Positions 1 through 5,822 of a stretch of 6,829 bases of DNA are shown in pieces. The stretch covers positions 1 through 6,829 of the forward strand of contig CANEMG010000049.1 in NCBI GenBank assembly GCA_947428535.1, written 5' to 3'. The stretch's first letter is position 1. Every line of letters begins with the position of its first letter. Under the pieces are notes generated by a model. The model was not told the DNA's origin. It saw only the letters and a program-made list of their open reading frames with translations, and ran no database searches. Source of the stretch: an uncultured Clostridium sp. GTDB lineage: Bacteria; Bacillota; Clostridia; TANB77; CAG-508. Position numbers and translations under genes: made by a program.

Positions 1-911
1 ATATAAATGATGAAAAAATAAAAAATAAATTTGTCAAAGAAATAGATGATGAAGTTAAATTTTTAATAGCAACACCGCCATGTCAAGGAATAAGCAATTT
101 AGGAAAAAACAGAAATTTAGAAGAAAAATTAAAAGATCCAAGAAATTATTTAGTTTTTAATGTATTAGAAGTAATAGACAAAAAAGATTTTGACTATATA
201 CTAATGGAGAATGTACCTGGATTTTTAACAATAAAATTGCCATATAAAGATAATCTATGTACTTTAGAAGAAATTTTAAAAGACAAGTATTCATCTAAAT
301 ATATTATAGAAACACGAGTTTTAAATGCCAAAGAGTATGGAGTTCCTCAAAGCAGACCAAGAGCCATTGTTAAAATGTATAAAAAAGGTTTAACTTGGAA
401 ATGGCCAGAAAAGCAAAAAGAGATTACACTAAAAGAATGTATTGGCGATTTACCAAGTCTAGAATCTGGAGAAAAGTCAGATATTAAATATCACTATGCT
501 AGAAAACATGATGAGAAACAAATTCTTTGGATGAAAAATACTCCAACTGGATGTTCAGCACATAATAATAAAGAATTTTATCCTGTAAAATCTGATGGAA
601 CAAAAATTAAGGGATATAATGCAACATATAAAAGAATGAGTTGGGATGCACCAGCATCTGCAATTACTATGAGAAATGATGCTATATCTTCTCAAGATAA
701 TGTTCATCCAGGAAGGCAATTAGAAGATGGAACATATTCTGATGCAAGAGTGTTATCATTGTTGGAATTGTTTAGAGTATCATCATTGCCAGATGATTGG
801 AATATACCAGAATGGGCAACAGATACTTTTATAAGAAGAATTATTGGAGAAGGAGTTCCACCCAAACTTACATATAATATAGTGAAAGGAATTGAAAATA
901 ATAATGATTAA
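1..911 (+). CDS. DNA cytosine-C5 methyltransferase, first of a pair (5' end outside window)
   Basis: The enzyme would transfer a methyl group from S-adenosylmethionine to C5 of cytosine in the recognition site, protecting host DNA from the nuclease encoded downstream. The frame is open from base 3, well before the first ATG at 204. That upstream stretch encodes the catalytic motif IV (TPPCQG, Cys codon 81-83), so the gene continues off the left edge and is not a short ORF starting at 204. Later motifs follow in order: ENVPGF (motif VI), VPQSRPR (motif VIII), the WDAPASAITM stretch at the end of the target-recognition region, RVLSLLELF (motif IX) and IIGEGVPPKL (motif X). Aligned to the next gene, about 52 N-terminal residues (motifs I-II) are missing, leaving 302 visible residues. 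By eye it is roughly 60% identical to that gene. Its stop codon overlaps the next start, so the two are in one operon. Target sequence unknown. Confidence 0.93.
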   Translation, partial: INDEKIKNKFVKEIDDEVKFLIATPPCQGISNLGKNRNLEEKLKDPRNYLVFNVLEVIDKKDFDYILMENVPGFLTIKLPYKDNLCTLEEILKDKYSSKYIIETRVLNAKEYGVPQSRPRAIVKMYKKGLTWKWPEKQKEITLKECIGDLPSLESGEKSDIKYHYARKHDEKQILWMKNTPTGCSAHNNKEFYPVKSDGTKIKGYNATYKRMSWDAPASAITMRNDAISSQDNVHPGRQLEDGTYSDARVLSLLELFRVSSLPDDWNIPEWATDTFIRRIIGEGVPPKLTYNIVKGIENNND

Positions 912-1968
912 AGGAGCCTCAATGTTTGCAAGTGCTGGAATAGCAGAAACATATTTAAAAGAAGCTGAAATTGATATAGTAGTTGCAAATGAATTAATAG
1001 AAAAAAGAGGGAATTTTTATCAAAAAGTATATCCAACAAGTAAAATGATAATTGGGGATATTAAAGATGAAAAGGTTAAAAAAGAATTTTTAAATAATAT
1101 AGATAACGATGTTAAATTTCTAATAGCAACTCCACCATGTCAAGGAGTAAGTACATTAGGAGTTAATAAAAAAATGAATCAAATGATGGATGATCCAAGA
1201 AATTATTTGATTTATGATGTGATAGAGGTAATAGATAAAAAAGATTTTGATTATATAATGATTGAAAATGTACCTAGATTTTTAGATGTGTTTTTTCCAT
1301 ATAAAAACGAATACAAAAAATTAGAAGAAATATTAATAGATAAATATTCAGATAAATATAAAATAGATATAAGAGTTTTAAATGCGAAAGATTATGGAGT
1401 GCCACAAACTAGGCCAAGAGCTATTATAAAAATGTATAAAAAGCATTTAAAATGGGGGTGGCCATCAATACAACCAGAAATAACATTAAGACAAGCAATA
1501 GGGAGTTTGCCTAGTTTGGAGTCAGGAGAAAAATCAGATATAAAATATCATTATGCAAAAGTTCACAATGAACGTGAGGTTTTAGCAATGCAACATACAC
1601 CAACTGGCTGTAGCGCAATGAAAAATGAGGTTTTTTATCCTAAAAAAGAAGATGGAAGTAGAATTAGAGGATTTCATAATACATATAAAAGAATGAGCTG
1701 GGATGCACCAGCGCCAGCAAGAACAATGAATAATGGTAATATAGGTTCTCATAATAATGTTCACCCAGGAAGACTATTAGAAGACGGAAAATATTCTGAT
1801 GCAAGAGTATTGACAATGAGAGAGTTGTTTATAGTTTCATCATTACCAGCTGAATGGAATATACCACAAAATGTAACAGATAATTTTATTAGACAAGTAA
1901 TTGGAGAAGCGATCCCTCCAAAACTAGCTTTTAATATAGTAAAAGAGATTGGAAAAGATGGTGAATAG
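904..1968 (+). CDS. DNA cytosine-C5 methyltransferase, second of a pair
   Basis: A complete C5-cytosine methylase of 354 residues. Visible motifs: FASAG (residues 8-12, motif I, S-adenosylmethionine binding; Ser replaces the usual central Gly), Glu30 in NELIEK (motif II), TPPCQG with catalytic Cys79 (motif IV), ENVP at 121-124 (motif VI), QTRPR at 168-172 (motif VIII), WDAPAP from Trp266, RVLTMREL from Arg301 (motif IX) and IGEAIPPKL near 333 (motif X). ATG 904 is chosen because it keeps the first beta strand (IKGASM) before motif I. AAAGGA at 885-890 lies 13 bases upstream. TTG 892 is possible, and ATG 922 has a better-spaced AAGGAG (911-916) but would delete that strand. The gene overlaps the upstream methylase by 8 bases, which suggests translational coupling. 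The two methylases differ in the recognition region, so they probably modify different strands or cytosines of one asymmetric site (inference). Confidence 0.95.
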   Translation: MIKGASMFASAGIAETYLKEAEIDIVVANELIEKRGNFYQKVYPTSKMIIGDIKDEKVKKEFLNNIDNDVKFLIATPPCQGVSTLGVNKKMNQMMDDPRNYLIYDVIEVIDKKDFDYIMIENVPRFLDVFFPYKNEYKKLEEILIDKYSDKYKIDIRVLNAKDYGVPQTRPRAIIKMYKKHLKWGWPSIQPEITLRQAIGSLPSLESGEKSDIKYHYAKVHNEREVLAMQHTPTGCSAMKNEVFYPKKEDGSRIRGFHNTYKRMSWDAPAPARTMNNGNIGSHNNVHPGRLLEDGKYSDARVLTMRELFIVSSLPAEWNIPQNVTDNFIRQVIGEAIPPKLAFNIVKEIGKDGE

Positions 1969-1969
1969 G

Positions 1970-3442
1970 ATGTTAAAATTAAAACGATCTAAAAATAATA
2001 AATGGATTTTTCAAAAAAATATTAGTTCTGCGAAGTTAATAGAAGCTTATATAGATGCAATGGAATTACAAAAAAATATAATTAATCCAGAAAAAATAAA
2101 AAACACATTAAAAAAACAGAAAAAATATAAAGGTAGAAGCAAAAAGGGTTCTATTAATACAATGGGGGTTAGATTGAGCCAAATGTGTTTTTATATGACA
2201 GGATATAAAAAAGATGGTAAATTTTTGCCATCAACTACTACACAAATGACAAGAAAAGAAACTAAAAGAATTGATGTTTCTGAAGCTTTTTTAGTAAATT
2301 TGTTTTCTATGCAATATCCTAATCCATACAGCAATACACCAGAAAACTTCAAAATTTACTTTGGAAGATTTTTAATAAAATTATTGTTAGACAAAAGAAT
2401 TGATAGAAAATTATATATAGATGAATTTATTTGGTTTTTACCATTTATTGAAACTATAAATGAAGAGTTATATGAAGAATTAATAGCTGAAATATTAAAT
2501 TATAGAAATTTATCTTATAATGAGAAATTAGAACTATTTCACTCAGTAAAAAAATGTGATGATGTTTTTTCTAATTGTACTCATGAAATAAATTATTATT
2601 TTTTGCGAATATTTTCAGGATTTAAAGTTTTCGAGTTAGTACCAGATAATAATCATAATGATGGGCAGTTATTTAAATTCAAACATGGTAGTGCAACAAT
2701 TAGAAATGATGCAATTGGAAGTAGAAAAAGAGTTTCAGGATATGTTAAATTATCGAATGGTTTATTAGATAAAGCTTTAATTTTAAGTAAAAATTATTCT
2801 GCATTTGATATGCCAGAAACTCAAGCTACAGCAGATTCAAAAGAAGATTGGATAAGAAATTTATATGAGTTTAATATGTTGGACTATATAGATGTTATTG
2901 ATTTTGACAAAAAATATGATGAAGAAGTTATTACTTCTGTAAAAGACATGGTTTATCAATCAAAATATGGAACTAATGATGGAAAAAGTTTCGAAAATAG
3001 TTTACAGCCTATATTTGAATTGTTTAGAGAAAATATAAGTGCAGATATAATAGGTGGTTCAGGAGATACTGATTTGTTGTGCATTATGAAAAATAATGAT
3101 GATTCAAGATATAAAGTTAATGTTGATGCAAAGAAAACTAAAAATAGATTAGCAGGAATACATACAACAAGAATAATAAAACATATAAGAAAAAATGGAT
3201 CAAATTATTGTATTATTGTGTCTCCTAAATTTTCAAAAGGAGCCAAGACAGATATTAAAGGATATGAAATTGTTACAATTGAAGCAGAAACATTAGCAAA
3301 TTATTGTTTAAAAGAATGTTTGAATTCTGATGATGGATTAGCTGATTATTCAGCAATAAATGATATTATTTTAAATAATCAAGGAACAGATATCACTGAA
3401 AATGTGAATGATTTAATTGTTGAAAGATATCAAATACCATAG
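1970..3442 (+). CDS. Restriction endonuclease, PD-(D/E)xK type, probably type IIS (AlwI/FokI-like)
   Basis: This 490-residue protein follows two C5 methylases with one base between stop and start, the expected place for the cognate nuclease. The C-terminal third has the layout of a PD-(D/E)xK nuclease: a helix with Glu342 (FENSLQPIFELF), then GDTD (365-368), then VDAKK with Asp386-Ala-Lys388. Asp368 and Asp386-x-Lys388 are the likely metal and catalytic residues, much like FokI. They are followed by HTTRIIKHIRK and a strand reading NYCIIVSP. The N-terminal two thirds, including an NLFSMQYPNPYSNTP stretch, would be the DNA-recognition part. From memory this recalls the AlwI-type family, but the assignment is not verified. 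ATG 1970 is preferred because GGTGA (1960-1964) sits 5 bases upstream; TTG 1949 and ATG 1958 are also in frame. None has a strong Shine-Dalgarno, so nuclease output may be low or coupled to the methylase. Cleavage site unknown. Confidence 0.85.
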   Translation: MLKLKRSKNNKWIFQKNISSAKLIEAYIDAMELQKNIINPEKIKNTLKKQKKYKGRSKKGSINTMGVRLSQMCFYMTGYKKDGKFLPSTTTQMTRKETKRIDVSEAFLVNLFSMQYPNPYSNTPENFKIYFGRFLIKLLLDKRIDRKLYIDEFIWFLPFIETINEELYEELIAEILNYRNLSYNEKLELFHSVKKCDDVFSNCTHEINYYFLRIFSGFKVFELVPDNNHNDGQLFKFKHGSATIRNDAIGSRKRVSGYVKLSNGLLDKALILSKNYSAFDMPETQATADSKEDWIRNLYEFNMLDYIDVIDFDKKYDEEVITSVKDMVYQSKYGTNDGKSFENSLQPIFELFRENISADIIGGSGDTDLLCIMKNNDDSRYKVNVDAKKTKNRLAGIHTTRIIKHIRKNGSNYCIIVSPKFSKGAKTDIKGYEIVTIEAETLANYCLKECLNSDDGLADYSAINDIILNNQGTDITENVNDLIVERYQIP

Positions 3443-3519
3443 AAAAGAAATAGATGCAAAATAAAAAGTGTAATAAGTTATAAAGATTAGTTATAATATT
3501 ATTTATGACACAAAAATTT

Positions 3520-3544
3520 AACAAGATATGAAATAACTTGTTTT
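3520..3544. terminator. Weak hairpin between convergent genes
   Basis: AACAAG (3520-3525) can pair with CTTGTT (3537-3542) around an 11-base loop. A short T run follows on the plus strand, and AAATTTTT follows on the minus strand. It lies between the nuclease gene and the convergent HTH gene and could serve both. The 6-bp, AT-rich stem is weak, so this is only a candidate; nothing better was seen in 3443-3569. Confidence 0.2.
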
Positions 3545-3569
3545 AGAGAAAATATGAAAAGATACAAAT

Positions 3570-3806
3570 TTAATCTTGTTCAACTGTATCAAAAACAGGA
3601 TCTGAAAAGAACTCTTGTAATGTAATATCAAAACCATTGCAAATATGCAGTAAAGTATGAAGTTTTAGAAGTTCTGTTTTTCCAGACATAAAAGTACTAA
3701 TTGTTGAACAAGGAATTCCAGAATATTTGCATAAATCCCACACTTTCATATGTTTAAGCTCTAAATAATAATTTATTCTTTTTCTAATTGCATCTGATAA
3801 TTTCAT
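3570..3806 (-). CDS. Small Cro/CI-type HTH transcriptional regulator
   Basis: A 78-residue protein that is almost entirely one Cro/CI (XRE) helix-turn-helix domain. VWDLCKYSGIPCSTISTFMSG (residues 22-42) holds helices 2 and 3, with Ser34-Ser37 at the recognition helix. It is followed by LHTLLHICNGFDITLQEFF, the usual fourth and fifth helices ending in a leucine-phenylalanine motif. No ligand or protease domain is attached. The start is supported on the minus strand by GAGGTGT (complement of 3811-3817), 4 bases before the ATG at 3806-3804. The gene is tail-to-tail with the nuclease gene and divergent from the small gene at 3971. A restriction controller (C) protein is conceivable, but such genes normally lie upstream of or in the nuclease operon, so this position argues against it. 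It probably represses its own promoter, the divergent gene's promoter, or both (inference). Confidence 0.88.
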   Translation of the reverse strand: MKLSDAIRKRINYYLELKHMKVWDLCKYSGIPCSTISTFMSGKTELLKLHTLLHICNGFDITLQEFFSDPVFDTVEQD

Positions 3807-3828
3807 ATTAACACCTCATAATATTGTA

Positions 3829-3853
3829 TATGAAAATCATAGCAAATATATGC
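3829..3853. promoter_or_regulatory. Candidate operator: two abutting palindromes
   Basis: TATGA-AAA-TCATA (3829-3841) is a perfect 5-bp inverted repeat with a 3-base centre. Directly beside it GCAAATATATGC (3842-3853) is palindromic at 10 of 12 positions. Both overlap the likely promoter of the HTH gene. Paired short palindromes over a promoter are typical for Cro/CI-type autoregulators. In such AT-rich DNA some palindromes occur by chance. Confidence 0.3.
3836..3844 (-). promoter_or_regulatory. Candidate extended -10 promoter for the HTH gene
   Basis: Read on the minus strand, TGCTATGAT is an extended -10 element (TGn followed by 5 of 6 consensus bases). Transcription would begin about 20-25 bases before the start codon, leaving room for the ribosome binding site. 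The -35 region is poor, as is common with extended -10 promoters. Alternative hexamers (TACAAT, TATTAT) lie too close to the start codon. Confidence 0.35.
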
Positions 3854-3919
3854 AAAATATTACTTTGGCGAATTGAAAAAAATAAACAAAACTTCAATTT
3901 ACCAAACTACTTCGATAAG

Positions 3920-3948
3920 TTGAAAAAAATTTCATCATATGTTAAAAT
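3920..3948 (+). promoter_or_regulatory. Sigma-A promoter for the small gene at 3971
   Basis: TTGAAA (3920-3925) and TAAAAT (3943-3948) are separated by exactly 17 bases, and a TG at 3940-3941 gives an extended -10. Transcription should start near 3955, just before AAAGGAG (3956-3962). This places the promoter inside the longer reading frame that begins at 3824 and supports ATG 3971 as the true start. Confidence 0.72.
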
Positions 3949-3970
3949 CAATTGTAAAGGAGAAAGAAAT

Positions 3971-4279
3971 ATGGAAAATAAAATTTTTAACAATATGATA
4001 GGGGAAGATAGCATAATATACTTGTATAAAAATAGGATAAATATTATTAAATATTTGAGTAAGGACTTAGAGGAAGTTTTACTAAAATTAGAAATCAAAA
4101 TTGAGGATAGATTATATACAGAATATGAATATGATTTAATAGATGAAAAGATTATGGACTATTATACAGATGGTACATTCGAACCTATAAAGCTATTGTC
4201 TGAAAAAGGTGTTTCCCAAAAAGAATATGAAGAAATTTTGAATGCATTTTCAAAAATTGTAGAAGATTATAATTTGTAA
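3971..4279 (+). CDS. Small acidic protein of unknown function
   Basis: A 102-residue soluble protein that I do not recognise. ATG 3971 is chosen over the in-frame ATG 3824 because AAAGGAG (3956-3962) lies 8 bases before it and a good promoter sits between the two. It has no signal peptide or membrane span and is acidic (about 23 Asp/Glu against 13 Lys/Arg). Periodic hydrophobic residues (IIYLYKNRINIIKYL, then LEEVLLKLEIKI) suggest a mostly helical fold. The middle is tyrosine- and acid-rich (YTEYEYDLIDEK, MDYYTDGTFE). It forms a single-gene unit with its own promoter and a strong terminator directly after the stop. It is divergent from the HTH regulator, which may control it. Its small size and charge would also fit an antitoxin, an inhibitor or an adaptor, but nothing in the sequence decides this. 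Confidence 0.75.
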   Translation: MENKIFNNMIGEDSIIYLYKNRINIIKYLSKDLEEVLLKLEIKIEDRLYTEYEYDLIDEKIMDYYTDGTFEPIKLLSEKGVSQKEYEEILNAFSKIVEDYNL

Positions 4280-4282
4280 GTG

Positions 4283-4326
4283 AAAATTCCACAAACAAAA
4301 TATGTTTTGTGGAATTTTTTTATTTT
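4283..4326 (+). terminator. Rho-independent terminator after the small acidic gene
   Basis: AAAATTCCACAAA (4283-4295) pairs perfectly with TTTGTGGAATTTT (4306-4318) around a 10-base loop and is followed by a T-rich tail. It starts 3 bases after the stop codon and separates this gene from the pilin operon. Confidence 0.9.
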
Positions 4327-4455
4327 GTAATTATCATATTGTCCACTTTTTTTCTATTGATTTAAAATTCTATTTACAAAAAACGACATATAAGTTAATA
4401 TATGATTATAGAAAAATGAATTATTGTAAAATAATTGTGCTAAAATCGGCATAAG

Positions 4456-4484
4456 TTGAAAATGTTTTCTAAAAATGATATAAT
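4456..4484 (+). promoter_or_regulatory. Strong sigma-A promoter of the pilin array
   Basis: TTGAAA (4456-4461), a 17-base spacer and a perfect TATAAT (4479-4484) preceded by TG at 4476-4477 form a near-consensus extended -10 promoter. The expected start is near 4491, giving a leader of about 30 bases with GGAGG at 4509-4513. A weaker pair, TTTACA (4373-4378) and TAATAT (4396-4401), lies upstream. No riboswitch-like structure was seen in 4327-4455. Confidence 0.85.
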
Positions 4485-4521
4485 TATTATATGAATGTAA
4501 ATGAAAACGGAGGACAAATTT

Positions 4522-4968
4522 ATGAAAAGAAAAGTTATAAGTGTAATTTTACTAATGTTATTAACATTTACATTAGTACAAAGTAGTTGCTATGCAACAG
4601 CACTAGGGACACCGGTAGCGCCAGCAGGAGCAGGTAGTACAGCAGGAACAGGTGGTACAGCAGGAGGAAGTAAATTTGATTGGAACTCAAAGAAAACAGA
4701 AATCATGACAAGCGAGGGTGATTCAAATGTAACAAAACCAATAAATAGTATTGCTGGAACTTTAATAACGGTTACACAAATTATAGCAATGGGTGTAGCA
4801 ATTATAATGTTAATAGTATTAGCAATGAAATATATGATGGCAGCACCAGGAGATAAAGCGACAATAAAAAATCATGCAGTTGTTTACATAGTTGGAGCTA
4901 TTACAATGTTTGCTTGTACAGGGATATTAGGAATTATAAAACAATTTGCACGAGTACTAGGAAATTAA
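4522..4968 (+). CDS. TrbC/VirB2-like pilin paralog 1 (Gly/Ala/Thr-rich linker)
   Basis: A 148-residue secreted membrane protein, first of five tandem paralogs. ATG 4522 has GGAGG (4509-4513) 8 bases upstream; the in-frame ATG 4501 lies before that site and is unlikely. Residues 1-25 are a signal peptide with probable cleavage after CYA. A Gly/Ala/Thr/Pro-rich linker (about 26-50) is unique to this copy. Then come membrane span 1 (about 78-101), a basic loop KYMMAAPGDKATIKNHA (103-119) and membrane span 2 (about 120-139). Two spans separated by a short basic loop after a cleaved signal is the layout of VirB2/TrbC pilins of type IV secretion systems, and the loop motif recalls the T4SS_pilin family (from memory, unverified). 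The product is expected in the membrane and possibly assembled into a filament or channel. Holins share this size and span count but lack the cleaved signal and the repeated paralogs. Confidence 0.82.
   Translation: MKRKVISVILLMLLTFTLVQSSCYATALGTPVAPAGAGSTAGTGGTAGGSKFDWNSKKTEIMTSEGDSNVTKPINSIAGTLITVTQIIAMGVAIIMLIVLAMKYMMAAPGDKATIKNHAVVYIVGAITMFACTGILGIIKQFARVLGN
4633..4668 (+). repeat. Two-copy 18-bp tandem repeat in the linker of pilin paralog 1
   Basis: GGTAGTACAGCAGGAACA (4633-4650) is followed directly by GGTGGTACAGCAGGAGGA (4651-4668), matching at 15 of 18 bases. In frame they encode the hexapeptides GSTAGT and GGTAGG. The linker may grow or shrink by whole repeats without breaking the frame. 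Confidence 0.8.
4820..4850 (+). repeat. 31-bp near-identical block shared by pilin paralogs 1 and 2
   Basis: TAGCAATGAAATATATGATG at 4820-4839 recurs exactly at 5222-5241. After one mismatch the match continues through CAGCACCAGG to 4850 and 5252. It encodes the conserved AMKYMM loop entry and reflects recent duplication or strong constraint; the copies are 402 bases apart. Confidence 0.8.
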
Positions 4969-4986
4969 ATTTGAGAGGTAAAAAAT

Positions 4987-5370
4987 ATGAAAAAATTTGT
5001 AGTAGTAGTTTTTTTAATATTGCTTATAATATCAGTTTTAATGATATCAGTTGAGGCTACAACTGATAGTAGTGGATATAATGATAAAATGGGTGCACTA
5101 ATTAAAAGCAATTGGTCAGATTCGACATCAGCAAGTAGTAAAGCAACAACAATACTTACTACAATAGTTGTGGTATTAAAAATTATAGCAGTAGCAGTAG
5201 CTATTGTTATGCTATTGGCAGTAGCAATGAAATATATGATGTCAGCACCAGGGGATAGAGCAGAAATAAAAAAACATGCAATTCCATATGTAATTGGAGC
5301 AATAGTATTATTTGGAGCATCTGGAATATTAAGTTTAATACAACAATTTTCTAACGCATTTAATACTTAA
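4987..5370 (+). CDS. TrbC/VirB2-like pilin paralog 2
   Basis: A 127-residue paralog, 18 bases after the first, with GAGAGGT (4973-4979) 7 bases before the ATG. The signal peptide spans residues 1-24 with probable cleavage after VEA. A short polar stretch rich in Ser and Thr (about 25-58) replaces the Gly-rich linker of copy 1. Span 1 is about 60-81, the basic loop KYMMSAPGDRAEIKKHA is 82-98, and span 2 about 99-118 contains GAIVLFGASGILSLI. This is the most regular member and the best representative of the shared core. The loop is nearly identical to copies 1 and 3. It is probably a pilin-type subunit of an envelope-spanning type IV secretion-like machine; no ATPase or channel gene lies in the window to confirm this. 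Confidence 0.83.
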   Translation: MKKFVVVVFLILLIISVLMISVEATTDSSGYNDKMGALIKSNWSDSTSASSKATTILTTIVVVLKIIAVAVAIVMLLAVAMKYMMSAPGDRAEIKKHAIPYVIGAIVLFGASGILSLIQQFSNAFNT

Positions 5371-5390
5371 TAGTATGGATTGGAGTAAAT

Positions 5391-5792
5391 ATGAAAAGAA
5401 ATTTGAAATTATCAATAATTAAAATATTTATACTTACTTGTACAGTTTTTTTAATAGTAAGTTCTTTTTCGAATGCATTTGGAACCCAGGAAGGAACTTC
5501 GAATTTTAACCCAGCAGAATTTAATTCTGGTGGTGTAGAATCAAAAATGACAAGTGTAGTAGAAACTACAAGTAAGACAATAGTTGCTGCTTTAAGAATT
5601 ATTTCTGTGGCAATAGCAATTATTGTAATATTAGTAATAGCAATGAAGTATATGATGTCTTCTTCAGGAGATAGAGCAGATATTAAAAAACATGCAGTTG
5701 CTTATATTACAGGAACTTTTATACTTTTTGCAGCAGCTCAGCTTATAGCAATTTTAATAGATGTTGCAGATAAGTTATTCCCAGCAAGTTAA
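5391..5792 (+). CDS. TrbC/VirB2-like pilin paralog 3
   Basis: A 133-residue paralog, 20 bases after copy 2, with TGGAG (5381-5385) 5 bases before the ATG. The signal peptide covers residues 1-29 with probable cleavage after SNA. The mature N-terminus is Asn/Ser/Gly-rich (GTQEGTSNFNPAEFNSGG). Span 1 is about 64-85, the loop KYMMSSSGDRADIKKHA is 86-102, and span 2 about 103-123. The second span departs from the GAxxLFGASGI pattern of copies 2 and 4, reading TGTFILFAAAQLIAILI, and the tail DVADKLFPAS is also different. The subunit therefore keeps the common core while its exposed ends diverge, which would fit a distinct position in a mixed assembly (inference). Confidence 0.82.
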   Translation: MKRNLKLSIIKIFILTCTVFLIVSSFSNAFGTQEGTSNFNPAEFNSGGVESKMTSVVETTSKTIVAALRIISVAIAIIVILVIAMKYMMSSSGDRADIKKHAVAYITGTFILFAAAQLIAILIDVADKLFPAS

Positions 5793-5822
5793 AGATTATA
5801 AGAAGTAAAGGTGATGATGTAG

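Noticed and set aside
204..911. Methylase 1 as a short 235-residue protein or a pseudogene
   Set aside because: The frame is open upstream to the window edge and encodes the catalytic PCQG motif, so the gene is only cut by the window.
1582..1764. Minus-strand open frame of 60 codons inside methylase 2
   Set aside because: It lies wholly within the conserved catalytic gene on the other strand, has odd composition (Cys, His and Trp clusters) and no supporting signals.
3570..3806. HTH protein as a restriction controller (C) protein
   Set aside because: It is convergent with the nuclease gene and has no visible operator before the methylases, though the true operon promoter is off the window, so this is not fully excluded.
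3824..3970. N-terminal extension of the small acidic protein from ATG 3824
   Set aside because: A good promoter (3920-3948) and ribosome binding site (3956-3962) lie inside it, and the extension overlaps the HTH gene's control region.
3907..4098. Minus-strand open frame of 63 codons
   Set aside because: It is antisense to the small acidic gene and its promoter, and its hydrophobic, Phe/Ile/Leu-rich product is what AT-rich antisense DNA yields by chance.
4501..4521. ATG 4501 as the start of pilin copy 1
   Set aside because: The GGAGG site lies downstream of it and fits ATG 4522, which also gives a clean signal peptide beginning MKRK.
4576..4600. Lipoprotein signal in pilin copy 1 (QSSC)
   Set aside because: The residue at -3 is Gln, not the hydrophobic residue a lipobox needs, and the paralogs have ordinary signal peptidase I sites.
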